A DNA stretch of 50,805 nucleotides from Desmonostoc muscorum FACHB-395 (GCF_014698035.1 NZ_JACJSF010000058.1:1-50805), one strand, 5' to 3'; positions 17,940 through 26,944 are shown, counted from the stretch's first letter. Program-made: numbers and translations. Notes: generated from the sequence alone by a model not told the origin.

Positions 17940-18971
17940 ATGAGACCTAAAGTTAAAGTTTTACTTGCTTTAATTCCCTTTTCCTTTATCCTTGGCAGTT
18001 GCCAAAAAGAAGACTTGTCAGCAGCTAAATCATTTGGTGATTTATCCCAATCTTTAGCAATTGCCAACGAAACAATATCGGCTGATATTTATGCTTCCTG
18101 TGCCCGATCCGCAACTTGGGAAGCTTTGGGAACACAGCAAAGTAGAATAAATAGCAAAGATCGTTTGGATAAATGCGACGAAATTTACCTTCCGAATTCA
18201 CAAAATACTGAAATAGCTGGCAGCGTTTTAGTCAACTATGTTGCGGCAGTTGGAAATTTAGCCACTGAAAATGATAACGGCTTTACTCCTCAGTTAAATA
18301 AAATTTCAGACGGTTTAGGAAAGCTTGATATTGATGAAAATGCTCGCACAGCAGGGGTTAAAATTGCTGACTTTATTACTAATCTTCTAGTTACGGATTT
18401 TCGGCGAGATAACTTGAAAGTTGCTATTGTTTGCACAGATCAAGATATTCAGAAATATTCTACTGAACTGTCCGATTTCATTGAGTCATCTTATGTAAAG
18501 TCTTTGCTCAATAAAGAAATTACGCAGATTCATGAAAATTATGGTTTCTACATAAGTGAGGTCAATATAAGATTACTAAAATTATCAAACCTAGAAGATA
18601 ATCTACAAGATTTTAGCACACTTCAGGCACAACAGACTTTATTAGAGGCAGAAGAACGAGCAGAAATTACCAAGGTAATTGAACGTAAAAAACAGGGTTC
18701 AGCCTACGTAGCTGCTATTCGTTCTACCGCAGAATTTCACCGCAAATTGAAGCGTATTTTCAATAAAGATCGGGAAGAACTCTCATCAGACCAAATTCAA
18801 AAATGCAATAAATATCGCTCTAAAAAGGAAAGCCTAAGTTTTCAAAATACCGAGAAAGAATATGATGTTTGGAATCAAGAAATTACCACATCAGAGTTAA
18901 AGCAAGCCAAGAAAGTAACCAAGGAATACATTGACAAAGTTACTCCTCTATTTAATGAGATTCAAGATTAA
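17940..18971 (+). CDS. Predicted lipoprotein of unknown function, 343 aa
   Basis: The start is a lipoprotein signal peptide, MRPKVKVLLALIPFSFILGSC, with lipobox LGSC and acylated Cys at residue 21. The mature protein is helical with further Cys residues (ASCAR, DKC, VCTD, QKC) and a long charged C-terminal region likely to form coiled coils (residues 200-340). No enzyme motif is visible. The coiled-coil gene 41 bp downstream is very probably in the same operon. It should sit at the periplasmic face of a membrane. Family not recognised. Confidence 0.75.
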   Translation: MRPKVKVLLALIPFSFILGSCQKEDLSAAKSFGDLSQSLAIANETISADIYASCARSATWEALGTQQSRINSKDRLDKCDEIYLPNSQNTEIAGSVLVNYVAAVGNLATENDNGFTPQLNKISDGLGKLDIDENARTAGVKIADFITNLLVTDFRRDNLKVAIVCTDQDIQKYSTELSDFIESSYVKSLLNKEITQIHENYGFYISEVNIRLLKLSNLEDNLQDFSTLQAQQTLLEAEERAEITKVIERKKQGSAYVAAIRSTAEFHRKLKRIFNKDREELSSDQIQKCNKYRSKKESLSFQNTEKEYDVWNQEITTSELKQAKKVTKEYIDKVTPLFNEIQD

Positions 18972-19011
18972 TTATTAAGTCAACTGTTTGTAAATAAAAG
19001 AAAGAGAACTT

Positions 19012-19392
19012 ATGACTACTGAACTAAATATAGATCATTTAAAAGAGATTCATGATCAACTAACTAATACAATTAAATTTCTCAGTGAAGAGGCTGACAA
19101 AGCTAAGGACGATGAGAGAATTACTAGCAGACAATTTATACAGGCAAAAGATGAATGGGGCAAGTTGGAAACCAAAGCAAGCGAACTACAGGGTTTGATC
19201 GATGGGGTAAAACTAGGTTCTATACTCAATAACGATGTTAATAGTTCTTACTCACAAATTCTGAAGGCCACAAATAGCCTACAAGAAGCTGCTAAAAAGA
19301 TTGAGAAGTTTGGAGATTTTTTATCAGAAATAACTAAAGTTATTGATATTGTTACTAGCACCATCAAGGCTATTAAACCGGTGGGCTTCTGA
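19012..19392 (+). CDS. Small coiled-coil protein with hydrophobic C-terminal helix, partner of the lipoprotein
   Basis: 126 residues, almost entirely helical. Charged heptads (residues 5-60, LKEIHDQLTNTIKFLSEEADK) and a second helix with a hydrophobic face end in FLSEITKVIDIVTSTIKAIK. No signal peptide. A ribosome site (AAAGAGAAC) precedes the ATG, and the gene follows the lipoprotein gene by 40 bp. It may bind that protein or the membrane; the function is unknown. A transposase relic begins ten bases after its stop. Confidence 0.72.
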   Translation: MTTELNIDHLKEIHDQLTNTIKFLSEEADKAKDDERITSRQFIQAKDEWGKLETKASELQGLIDGVKLGSILNNDVNSSYSQILKATNSLQEAAKKIEKFGDFLSEITKVIDIVTSTIKAIKPVGF

Positions 19393-19402
19393 CCTCGCGG
19401 AG

Positions 19403-19912
19403 CTACAAAAAGGGCTGGGATGCATATATAATAAGCTTCATAGCCCTCTCTCCTTGCTGGTAGTACTTACGCTTATTAGGACTTAATCTCAATAATTCAG
19501 TGACTAACTCATAAGAATTTTCCATGAAATTGACCCCATTGTGGTCATAAAGACCAATATAAAAACTACTATGTCGTCGAACAATCCGCTTAGATTCTTT
19601 AATTCGACTGACATATTTTTGAACACCTATACGTTTAATTTTTTGGACAGAAAATATATTTCTAGCCAGCTTTTAATAATTGGGAACCCAATCTCTTCAA
19701 CATTTATATAAGTTAAAGATAAAAATCGTTGGATTTTCTTTCTTCTACTTTCAAATAATATTGGTATGGGTAAACTAGTAGCCAATGCTTCAAGGCTTAC
19801 AGTTTTATTGATTGTAATAAATTAATCAGAATTTTTAATAATAAATATTCTGCAAGCTCAAGTTCCCGTTTAAAATGTTTTTCGTAAAAATCAGGTAAAT
19901 TGTGTAACAGTT
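19403..19912 (-). pseudogene. Relic of an IS4-like transposase, internally deleted and frameshifted
   Basis: Reading the minus strand from 19912 gives LPDFYEKHFKRELELAEYLL, then after a one-base frameshift VSLEALATSLPIPILFESRR and FPIIKSWLEIYF. This is the N-terminal part of a common cyanobacterial IS4-type transposase. After another break the C-terminal end follows (VQKYVSRIKESKRIVRRHSS, ending near 19403). The central DDE catalytic region is missing. No intact ends were identified. It must be inactive. Confidence 0.75.
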
Positions 19913-20149
19913 ATAAAATTCGAGTGAAGAGATTTCCAAAGTAGACTTGTAAATTCAGTTGATGTATACAGTTACCAGTTAATGAACTGTCCCTCTCAAT
20001 GATTCAGCATCAACGGGTTTGATTAGATAAGTCTGCAATAGATACCCAACAATGGAGGCTATCAAGGGTAATTTTTGGCATAATTTTACAATTGATGAGC
20101 ATAGCTTGCCGCCGTGGCATCGCTCTTATTAATCTCTGTTATTCTCAAA

Positions 20150-20296
20150 TTAAGATTGCAACATTGCTCTAAATAGTTGCAAAAACTCTGGATGATTTGT
20201 ATCCAAAATCAGGGAAAATGCTCGTGCAGCTGTGTTATTCGTCTCTTCAATGACTTTGGTATTAAAGAATGCGATCGTTTCAGCAGAGTTAAAATG
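20150..20296 (-). pseudogene. acsF: Fragment of Mg-protoporphyrin IX monomethyl ester cyclase (AcsF/ChlA)
   Basis: The minus strand encodes FFNTKVIEETNNTAARAF followed by SLILDTNHPEFL and a stop, with no start codon. This matches, from memory, the region about 60 residues before the end of the oxidative cyclase AcsF (KTNETAGRVFPVILDxxHPxF). Only some 48 residues remain and the usual C-terminal tail is absent. It lies about 290 bp upstream of heme oxygenase, on the opposite strand. The rest of the 19.9-20.58 kb gap is non-coding as far as I can see. Confidence 0.55.
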
Positions 20297-20583
20297 CCTA
20301 TTGCAAAATCAGTTTTGTTACTACTCAACTGAAATATGCCTGAACATGAGTATCAGAAAAACATAAATAAATACTAATATCTTTCATAGTTATATATGAA
20401 TTAATAGTTAAATAATCTTAGGAGAAATAAAATACCTGGATTTACATCGGCAGTGGTACTTGCTGGATAGACTGATGCAGATCCTCTCTAAACCTAGAAT
20501 AACAATCTTGTAGCTAGAATTGGCAGGCATCTTAAGTCGGTGGCTGTCCAGAAACCTTGCGCTTGAAAATGAAGGAAGCAACA

Positions 20584-21300
20584 ATGAGTAGCAATCTCGC
20601 CATCAAACTGCGTTCTGGAACTCAACAAGCCCACACATCAGCAGAAAATGTGGGATTCATGAAATGTTTTCTACAAGGAGTGGTGGATAGAGACTGCTTT
20701 GCCAAGTTCTTAAGTAACTTCTATTACGTCTACAGCGAATTAGAAGCGGCGTTAGATAGCCATGTAAAGCATCCTGTAATTAGTGCGGTTTACTTTCCTG
20801 AACTTAATCGCCAATCCTCGCTCGAAAAAGACATGGTGTTCTATTATGGGGATAATTGGCGAGAGCAAATTACACCCTCACCTGCTGCTCAAAAGTATAT
20901 TGACCGCATTCGGGAAATTTCTGCTAGTGAACCGACTTTATTGCTAGGTCATGCTTACACTCGCTACATGGGCGATCTTTCTGGGGGTCAAATGCTACAA
21001 AAGGTTGCTCAGTCAGCCCTGAAGCTTTCTGGCTATGAAGGCACGTCTTTTTACAATTTTGAGCAAATTCCTGATAAAAAGGCATTTAAGGATAAGTATC
21101 GTCAGGTATTAGACGCGCTACCTATTGATGATGCAACAGCAGAACGGATTGTTGCAGAAGCTAATAATGCCTTTGGATTTAATTTGCAGATGGCTCAAGA
21201 GTTAGAGGGAAGTCTAATTAAAGCACTCGGCCAAGTCCAGTTTAATAGTCTAACTCGTTCCCAGAATTCAGGTAGCACTGAAATAGGTGCGGCTAATTAA
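20584..21300 (+). CDS. ho: Heme oxygenase, biliverdin-forming (HO2-type context)
   Basis: Cleaves heme to biliverdin, CO and iron using reduced ferredoxin, feeding phycobilin synthesis. The family signature is clear: proximal His17 in QQAHTSAEN, and the distal helix HAYTRYMGDLSGGQ. Length is 238 residues from the ATG at 20584, preceded by GAAGGAAG, which beats the upstream TTG (20557) and ATG (20569). A few extra C-terminal residues (NSGSTEIGAAN) are non-conserved. It is followed 113 bp on by hemN on the same strand, the order known from the low-oxygen chlAII-ho2-hemN operon of Synechocystis, so it is probably the micro-oxic isoform. Confidence 0.93.
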   Translation: MSSNLAIKLRSGTQQAHTSAENVGFMKCFLQGVVDRDCFAKFLSNFYYVYSELEAALDSHVKHPVISAVYFPELNRQSSLEKDMVFYYGDNWREQITPSPAAQKYIDRIREISASEPTLLLGHAYTRYMGDLSGGQMLQKVAQSALKLSGYEGTSFYNFEQIPDKKAFKDKYRQVLDALPIDDATAERIVAEANNAFGFNLQMAQELEGSLIKALGQVQFNSLTRSQNSGSTEIGAAN

Positions 21301-21303
21301 GTT

Positions 21304-21352
21304 TGTCATTGGTCATTTGTCATTGGTCATTTGTCATTGGTCATTGGTCAAT
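21304..21352. repeat. Heptameric short tandem repeat (TCATTGG/TCATTTG)
   Basis: Seven or so copies of GTCATTG/GTCATTT in tandem lie between the ho stop and the hemN start, extending the reading frame upstream of the real hemN ATG. The same heptad family occurs at 36842-36918. This is the STRR class typical of heterocystous cyanobacteria. Confidence 0.8.
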
Positions 21353-21413
21353 AGTTCTTGCTCCTCTACTCCCTATTCCCCTTCGCTTCACACATTCATT
21401 GGAAAGCAACTCA

Positions 21414-22796
21414 ATGGTTTTTTTATTACCTGGTGTTAAGTTCGATCTGGATCTGATTCAAAAATACGATACTCGCGCACCTAGATACACTAGTTACCCG
21501 CCCGCTACCGAGTTAAGCGAAACATTCACTGAAACTGATTTTAAGGCCGCGATCGCAGCATCTAATCAACGCCAAACTCCTATGAGTTTATATTTCCACA
21601 TCCCCTTTTGCCAAAGTGCTTGCTACTTCTGCGGCTGTAACACAGTAATTTCCAACAACAAGAATATTGCTAAACCTTATGTGGAGTCTTTGGTTCAAGA
21701 CATCAAAAACACCGCAGCTTTAATCGATCCAGACAGAAAAGTGCTGCAAATCCATTGGGGAGGCGGTACTCCTAATTACTTGGATCATCACCAAGTAGAA
21801 TTTTTATGGAAAAACATCAATCGCTATTTCAACATCGATCCACAAGCAGAAATCTCAATTGAGATTAATCCCCGCTATATCGATAAAAACTACATTTTCT
21901 TTCTGAGAGAGATTGGGTTTAACCGCATTAGTTTCGGCATTCAGGATTTTAATAGCCAAGTTCAAGTAGCTGTAAATCGTGTTCAGCCAGAAGAAATGCT
22001 CTTTGATGTCATGAGTTGGGTGAAAGAAGCTAAGTTTGAGAGTGTGAATGTAGACTTAATTTATGGTTTACCCTATCAAACCCGCGAGACATTTCAAGAA
22101 ACTGTGAAAAAGACAATTGAGTTAGATCCTGACCGAATTGTTGTCTTTAACTTTGCCTATGTTCCCTGGCTCAAACCGACGCAAAAAAATATTCCTCAAG
22201 AAGCGCTACCAGCAGCCGAAGAAAAGTTAGATATTCTGAAAATGACTATTGAAGAGTTGACGAGTAACCAATATTTATTTATTGGGATGGATCATTTTGC
22301 GAAAACTAATGACGAACTAGCGATCGCTCAACGCAATGGCACTCTCAAGCGCAATTTTCAGGGCTACACTACCCACGCAGAGACAGAATTGTTTGGCTTT
22401 GGTTCTACATCTATCAGTATGCTAGAAGATGCTTATGCTCAAAATCACAAGGAATTAAAAGATTACTATCAGACAATTGCATCAGGTAATTTACCTGTTA
22501 GCAAAGGTGTCAAGCTTAGTCAAAATGATATTATCAGAAGGGATGTAATCATGGGTATTATGTCTCACTTTCAGTTACACAAGCAAGATATTGAAAACAA
22601 ATATCAAATCAACTTTGATGAATATTTCTCTGAGGAGCTAGAGGCATTAAAACCACTAGAAGCTGATGGTCTGGTCACTTTATCAAAAAATCAGATCCAG
22701 ATTACAGACATCGGTCGATTACTAGTCAGAAATATCGCTGTTATATTTGATACTCACACAAAAATGCGAGAGACAAAATTCTCTCGTGCTATTTAA
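21414..22796 (+). CDS. hemN: Oxygen-independent coproporphyrinogen III oxidase (radical SAM)
   Basis: Converts coproporphyrinogen III to protoporphyrinogen IX without O2, in heme and chlorophyll synthesis. The radical-SAM cluster motif is C66-x3-C70-x2-C73 with C75 (PFCQSACYFCGCN), and GGGTPN and the HemN N-terminal trip-wire RYTSYPPA are present. 460 residues from ATG 21414, the usual HemN length; the longer frame from 21303 only translates the STRR repeat. Probably co-transcribed with ho. Followed by a strong hairpin. Confidence 0.95.
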   Translation: MVFLLPGVKFDLDLIQKYDTRAPRYTSYPPATELSETFTETDFKAAIAASNQRQTPMSLYFHIPFCQSACYFCGCNTVISNNKNIAKPYVESLVQDIKNTAALIDPDRKVLQIHWGGGTPNYLDHHQVEFLWKNINRYFNIDPQAEISIEINPRYIDKNYIFFLREIGFNRISFGIQDFNSQVQVAVNRVQPEEMLFDVMSWVKEAKFESVNVDLIYGLPYQTRETFQETVKKTIELDPDRIVVFNFAYVPWLKPTQKNIPQEALPAAEEKLDILKMTIEELTSNQYLFIGMDHFAKTNDELAIAQRNGTLKRNFQGYTTHAETELFGFGSTSISMLEDAYAQNHKELKDYYQTIASGNLPVSKGVKLSQNDIIRRDVIMGIMSHFQLHKQDIENKYQINFDEYFSEELEALKPLEADGLVTLSKNQIQITDIGRLLVRNIAVIFDTHTKMRETKFSRAI

Positions 22797-23310
22797 AACA
22801 GCCGTAAATCATTGGTGAAATTTTGTAGCCTTTAGATCCCCGATTTATTAAATAAATTGGGGATCTAATTTTTCACTATCACATTTAATTTTTAAATAAA
22901 AATGTACAAAATTGAATTTATTAAAAATTAATTTAACAACTTGATAGACAAACACTTTTTATACATCTCTAAAAAGTTAGATTATGCAATTATATCTTCA
23001 GATAGATATATCAAAATTTAAATTGCAGATTTTTCTAATTAATCGAAAAATATGTTATTTTCAGCAACCTCGTTATTTCACTAGTAAAGCTTAATAGAAG
23101 AATATTAGAGATTTAATAATTTATTATTTATTTGGCTGCAAAAAAATCGTTGAGCATTTTCACTGGTATAAACGTCAAATGGCAATTTCCATCGAATTTG
23201 TATATAAACTGTTTTGTCTAACTTTTGGATTTAGCATTTATCCCATCTGGTAGAAAGAATTCTGAATCAGAGTTGATAACTTAGATACAAGTGAGATTGT
23301 TGAGGCAGTT
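22797..23310. other. AT-rich intergenic region, 514 bp
   Basis: Besides the hairpin at 22834-22872 the region is very AT-rich, with no reading frame I can support. It should hold the promoter of the GlsB-like gene at 23311. No conserved operator was recognised. Confidence 0.45.
22834..22872 (+). terminator. Intrinsic terminator-like hairpin after hemN
   Basis: AGATCCCCGATTTATT (22834-22849) pairs with AATAAATTGGGGATCT (22851-22866), with one G-T mismatch, and is followed by AATTTTT. It is a diverged member of the GATCCCCGA hairpin family seen at 9969. Confidence 0.75.
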
Positions 23311-23589
23311 ATGAGTATTATTGCTTGGGTAGTTTTAGGACTTTTGGCAGGTGCGATTGCTAAAGCTATTTATCCTGGCTATCAAGGTGGTGGAATTCTC
23401 TCCACAATGATTTTAGGTATCATTGGTGCTTTCGTCGGTGGAAGTCTCTTTACCCTGTTGCGAACAGGAACTCTGCAAATTACTGCGGCTGGCGCTGGTT
23501 TAACTCTTCCTGGTATTTTGGTGGCTGTGCTTGGCGCAATTGTTGCCATTTATCTATGGGGATTAATCAGAAGAAGCAGCAATGCCTAA
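23311..23589 (+). CDS. GlsB/YeaQ/YmgE-family stress-response membrane protein
   Basis: 92 residues, three hydrophobic Gly-rich helices: IIAWVVLGLLAGAIAKAIYPG, STMILGIIGAFVGGSLFTLL and LPGILVAVLGAIVAIYLWGL. This is the pattern of the transglycosylase-associated (GlsB/YeaQ) family, small inner-membrane proteins induced by general stress whose biochemical role is unclear. The next gene is a Mn catalase, consistent with a stress context, but a 165-bp gap makes an operon uncertain. Confidence 0.9.
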   Translation: MSIIAWVVLGLLAGAIAKAIYPGYQGGGILSTMILGIIGAFVGGSLFTLLRTGTLQITAAGAGLTLPGILVAVLGAIVAIYLWGLIRRSSNA

Positions 23590-23754
23590 TCGCTGATTGG
23601 TAGTTATCAACACTCACACGATCGCTGTATTTTATTGGTCTTATAGTTTCCCAGGTTGAGAAGCTATAAAACATCAAACTAGCTCTCTGTGGAACAATCC
23701 TAAAAGACCATTCAATCCCTTCTGTAACATCATAATTTTTGGAAGTGTAAATCT

Positions 23755-24447
23755 ATGTTTTTTCACAAAAAAGAGCCTATTCATGCAGTTAACGTTAGTG
23801 AACCAAACCCTCGTTTTGCTCAATTACTTCTAGAGCAGTTTGGCGGAGCTACTGGAGAACTTAGTGCAGCTTTACAATATTGGGTGCAATCATTCCATGT
23901 TGAAAACGCTGGAATTAAAGATATGCTCCAAGACATTGCAATCGAGGAATTCAGCCATTTAGAAATGGTTGGTAAACTCATTGAGGCTCATACCAAAAAT
24001 GTGGATCAAACAGAGGCTTATAAGAGTACTCTCTTTGCAGTTCGCGGGATTGGTCCTCATTTTCTAGATAGTCAGGGTAATGCTTGGACTGCAAGTTACT
24101 TGAATGAAGGTGGAGATGTAGTCCGTGATTTAAGGGCTAACGTTGCAGCAGAAGCCGGCGCTCGTCAGACTTACGAAGAGTTAATTAAACTGGCAACTGA
24201 CAAAGGAACCCAAGAAACTTTAGTCCATCTGTTAACACGAGAAATTTCTCATACCCAGATGTTTATGAAAGCTCTAGATTCACTGGGTAAGTTGACAGAT
24301 CCGTTCTTTGGTAATATCAAGCCAGATGAAACTGTTGCTCTTTACTACAACCTATCTACAAACGGTAATGGTAAAGATGAGCGTGGCCCTTGGAATTCTG
24401 AGCCAACATTCAAATACGTTGCTAATCCCCTAGAAAGCCACTCTTAG
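23755..24447 (+). CDS. Manganese (non-heme) catalase
   Basis: Disproportionates hydrogen peroxide at a dinuclear Mn site inside a four-helix bundle. All ligand positions of the family can be placed: E35 (GELSAALQYW), E65 and H68 (IEEFSHLEM), E133 (AAEAGARQTY) and H166 with E163 (REISHTQMF). 230 residues is the short cyanobacterial form, as in the Nostoc enzymes KatA/KatB. Cytosolic, hexameric by family analogy. It lies downstream of the GlsB-like gene. Confidence 0.93.
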   Translation: MFFHKKEPIHAVNVSEPNPRFAQLLLEQFGGATGELSAALQYWVQSFHVENAGIKDMLQDIAIEEFSHLEMVGKLIEAHTKNVDQTEAYKSTLFAVRGIGPHFLDSQGNAWTASYLNEGGDVVRDLRANVAAEAGARQTYEELIKLATDKGTQETLVHLLTREISHTQMFMKALDSLGKLTDPFFGNIKPDETVALYYNLSTNGNGKDERGPWNSEPTFKYVANPLESHS

Positions 24448-24888
24448 AAGTTTGTTGAAAAGTATTTACCTGTAATGTTAGGTAGTTATTGATCTCCCCT
24501 AACCCCCCTTTTTTAGGCTACAGGGTACACACATCTCTCTACAAAATCAAAATTTAGTAGATCCTCCTAAATCTTCCTTTTTAAGGAGGATTTTGAGAGG
24601 TTTTTGCCCCTAAAAAAGGGGGCATCTAACCAAAAATCTTCACTGTTCCCTGTTTCCTCGACCGAAGGTTAGTGAACAACCATACTCCCGATTTCTTAGA
24701 TAAGTTGGGAGTATTGGCTACATATCTCTGCGTTATGAAGGATGGACTATATTGCACTCAAATTAAAATGGGTGTAAATCATAAGTCACACTGAAAAAGT
24801 CAGAGCGATCGCCTCTTCAATATCTAGCCCGACGTTTCTGAATTCAGATTCAACTCAAAATCAAAACTAACAATCAGGAGATTAATTT
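24448..24888. other. Intergenic region with two hairpins
   Basis: ATCCTCCT (24561-24568) pairs with AGGAGGAT (24584-24591), within a larger C-rich/G-rich tract (CCCCCCTTTTTTAGG ... CCTAAAAAAGGGGG, 24500-24622) that could form a long imperfect palindrome. A second hairpin, ATACTCCCGATTTCTTA/TAAGTTGGGAGTAT, lies at 24682-24714 and is a relative of the GATCCCCGA family. No gene seen. Confidence 0.6.
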
Positions 24889-25629
24889 GTGATTGTCAAC
24901 GCTACGCCAAATGGTTGGGAAGTCATTTACCATCGTGCCCATGCTTTGTTAGCAGCTCAACTGGCGGGGCAATGGCGACGTAAAGATGCGCCAGTAAGAT
25001 TGTATGAAACCATCGCTGCAATTTCTCATCACGATGATTTAGAGAAAGAGTGGGAAGAAGATATTCTGACTGAAGCCGGTGCGCCAAAGGACTTCATGCT
25101 GTCCTCAAATGCCGATGTAGATGCTGAGGTACAGAAATTGGCTGATTTGGCAAAGAATGCCCTTTACCGTGGACGATGGGTAGCTTTATTAATTTCCATG
25201 CACATCAGCCGTCTAAATGAGGGAAGCCGGGGTAAGGGTTCCAAACTAGACAAACTTTTGGATGAGCAACTTCAAAACCAGCAACGTTGGCGGAAGGAAC
25301 TGGGGATAAAAAAGGAGGAAGTTGATGCAGCTTATGCGTTTATGCAGTGGTGCGATCGCCTTTCTCTCATCTTATGTCAGCAAGAACTACCTGACGATGA
25401 GCGGTTTTTAGAAATTAGCAAGGGTCCTGAAGGTGAGCGCTATGACATCATGCAGCGCAGTGATAACTTGGTTGTTGTCAAACCCTGGCCCTTCCAAAAC
25501 GATAAATTTACGGTCAACGTCGAAGCCTGCGACCTTTCCCAGGTAAAATTTGAGAGCAGTGCCCAACTAACTCAAGCGCTACAAGAAGCTCCCATCAAGG
25601 TACTTGAGTGGACATTCGTTAAGAGTTAG
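24889..25629 (+). CDS. DUF3891-family protein
   Basis: 246 residues resembling the DUF3891 family. Conserved His/Asp positions are visible: HRAHALLAAQLAGQW near residue 15, ISHHDDLEKEWEED near residue 45 and LLISMHISRL near residue 103. The HH-D-D pattern recalls HD-type metal hydrolases, but activity is unproven for this family. GTG start with ribosome site CAGGAG. Single gene, convergent with psaK and separated from it by a shared hairpin. Confidence 0.82.
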   Translation: MIVNATPNGWEVIYHRAHALLAAQLAGQWRRKDAPVRLYETIAAISHHDDLEKEWEEDILTEAGAPKDFMLSSNADVDAEVQKLADLAKNALYRGRWVALLISMHISRLNEGSRGKGSKLDKLLDEQLQNQQRWRKELGIKKEEVDAAYAFMQWCDRLSLILCQQELPDDERFLEISKGPEGERYDIMQRSDNLVVVKPWPFQNDKFTVNVEACDLSQVKFESSAQLTQALQEAPIKVLEWTFVKS

Positions 25630-25686
25630 TACAGATTAGAATTTAAGAAGAATCCAGCGAATATTAGACAATTTATTTATAAAAAA

Positions 25687-25712
25687 GAGCCAGAGAATTA
25701 ACTCTCTGGCTC
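25687..25712. terminator. Bidirectional terminator between DUF3891 gene and psaK
   Basis: GAGCCAGAGA (25687-25696) pairs with TCTCTGGCTC (25703-25712), a perfect 10-bp stem with an A6 run on the left, so it gives a U-tract for the minus-strand psaK transcript. It lies between two convergent genes. Confidence 0.8.
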
Positions 25713-25762
25713 AATGCTGGAGACAAAAGAATCATCAAATAAAGGCTAACTTGGGCAAGAAC

Positions 25763-26023
25763 CTAAATTCTTCCCAGGTTATGCAGCCCTAAAACAGCGC
25801 CCACTCCTAAGATATGACCAAAGGCAGTGGTTGCTAAAAGGGCTGGTAAACCAAAACCACCAAAAAGATTAGATGAGGGTAGTGCTGGCTCTGCATTGGG
25901 ATATTTGATAGTCGATTTCCCAAAGGCAATGGCAATGATATTAGCAATAATGATAATCAGTCCAACTGTCGGACTCCATTGCAGGGGTGTAGTTGCAGCA
26001 GCGAGTAAGGTTGAAGTAAACAC
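25763..26023 (-). CDS. psaK: Photosystem I subunit PsaK
   Basis: An 86-residue thylakoid protein with two membrane helices (SPTVGLIIIIANIIAIAFG and FGLPALLATTAFGHILGVGAVLGL) joined by a cytosolic loop with KYPNAEPALPSSNLFGGFG. PsaK binds chlorophyll at the edge of photosystem I and helps attach antennae. The N-terminal MFTSTLLAAATTPLQW is the short presequence typical of Nostoc PsaK. Monocistronic, ending at a bidirectional terminator. Confidence 0.95.
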   Translation of the reverse strand: MFTSTLLAAATTPLQWSPTVGLIIIIANIIAIAFGKSTIKYPNAEPALPSSNLFGGFGLPALLATTAFGHILGVGAVLGLHNLGRI

Positions 26024-26944
26024 CTGATTTGCTCCTGAAATTTATTAATGATTGAAAATATAATCTGAAACTTTTCGAAGCAAATTCAATAAAATACCCG
26101 ATTTTGCATCAATATTTAACAGTTATTATAACTACTTAATACAACTTGAGTTCAACGTGGTGAGTTAACTGTGCTAGTAGTCTGCCAACCCAAAAATGCT
26201 GCGTGATGGCTGGGTAAAGGGGAAGGGGTAAGGGATTTGAAACCTTTCTCCCTTCCCCTTTACCCTTTACCCCGCTAAGTTCACTTGGCGAACTACTAGC
26301 TGCTTTTAACTTCAATGTCAGAAGTAAGCGTTTTACTAGTTTCAAATTATACCTGTGCATCAGATGTCAAAGAGAATTAATAAAGGTTTATCTATAGTCA
26401 GCAAATGTTAATCCCACTTTTAAGGTTGTAAAAATAACATATAGTATTGTCAGTTAGCTACTTAGCTACACTCATAAATACTTGTCAATTTTACACGCCA
26501 AAATTAAGACTTACTTGACTTCGGGGTCAATTTTTAAGTCGGGTAGTTGCTTACATTTACCAAAAAATCAAAAATCTTATTCCCTTGTGGGTGGGATTTT
26601 TGGCATGGTGAATATAATTTCTAACTCCTAATTTTTGCTGTCAATTTGTCAAATTCACGTTAAGTGTTTATTTAATTAATTTAGATAAGCATAAAAAAAG
26701 GTGAAAAACTATAATTTTTATCTATCAAAAGTATGAAATATAAGGTATAAATTTTCCTCTATCTAAAGAAAATAAATATAAATACTTAACCTAAAATTAT
26801 ACTTCTGGCAGAAGATGTAAAAAAATATTAGGTATATTAAATTAAAATGAATATTAATCAAAGTTTCTCAACAATTTAAGTAAGTGTGTTACACACGTAC
26901 TTGAAACAGCCTAGAGCTTTGTTAAAATCAGCAACACACAAACT
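26024..26944. other. Long divergent intergenic region, 921 bp
   Basis: Contains the psaK promoter at its left, the inverted-repeat element at 26173-26300, and about 640 bp of AT-rich sequence leading to the glycosyltransferase gene. I find no reading frame with a ribosome site and no RNA gene. The size suggests regulation of the glycosyltransferase, but no operator could be recognised. Confidence 0.5.
26173..26300. repeat. 128-bp inverted-repeat (MITE-like) element upstream of psaK
   Basis: Outer arms GCTAGTAGTCTGCCAA (26173-26188) and TTGGCGAACTACTAGC (26285-26300) pair with two mismatches. Inner arms are AAAGGGGAAGGGGTAAGGG and its pyrimidine-rich counterpart near 26248-26268. Non-coding; it should fold as a long hairpin. 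Confidence 0.6.

Noticed and set aside
21303..21413. N-terminal extension of hemN
   Set aside because: Translates the TCATTGG heptads (VICHWSFVIGHW). The family start is at 21414.
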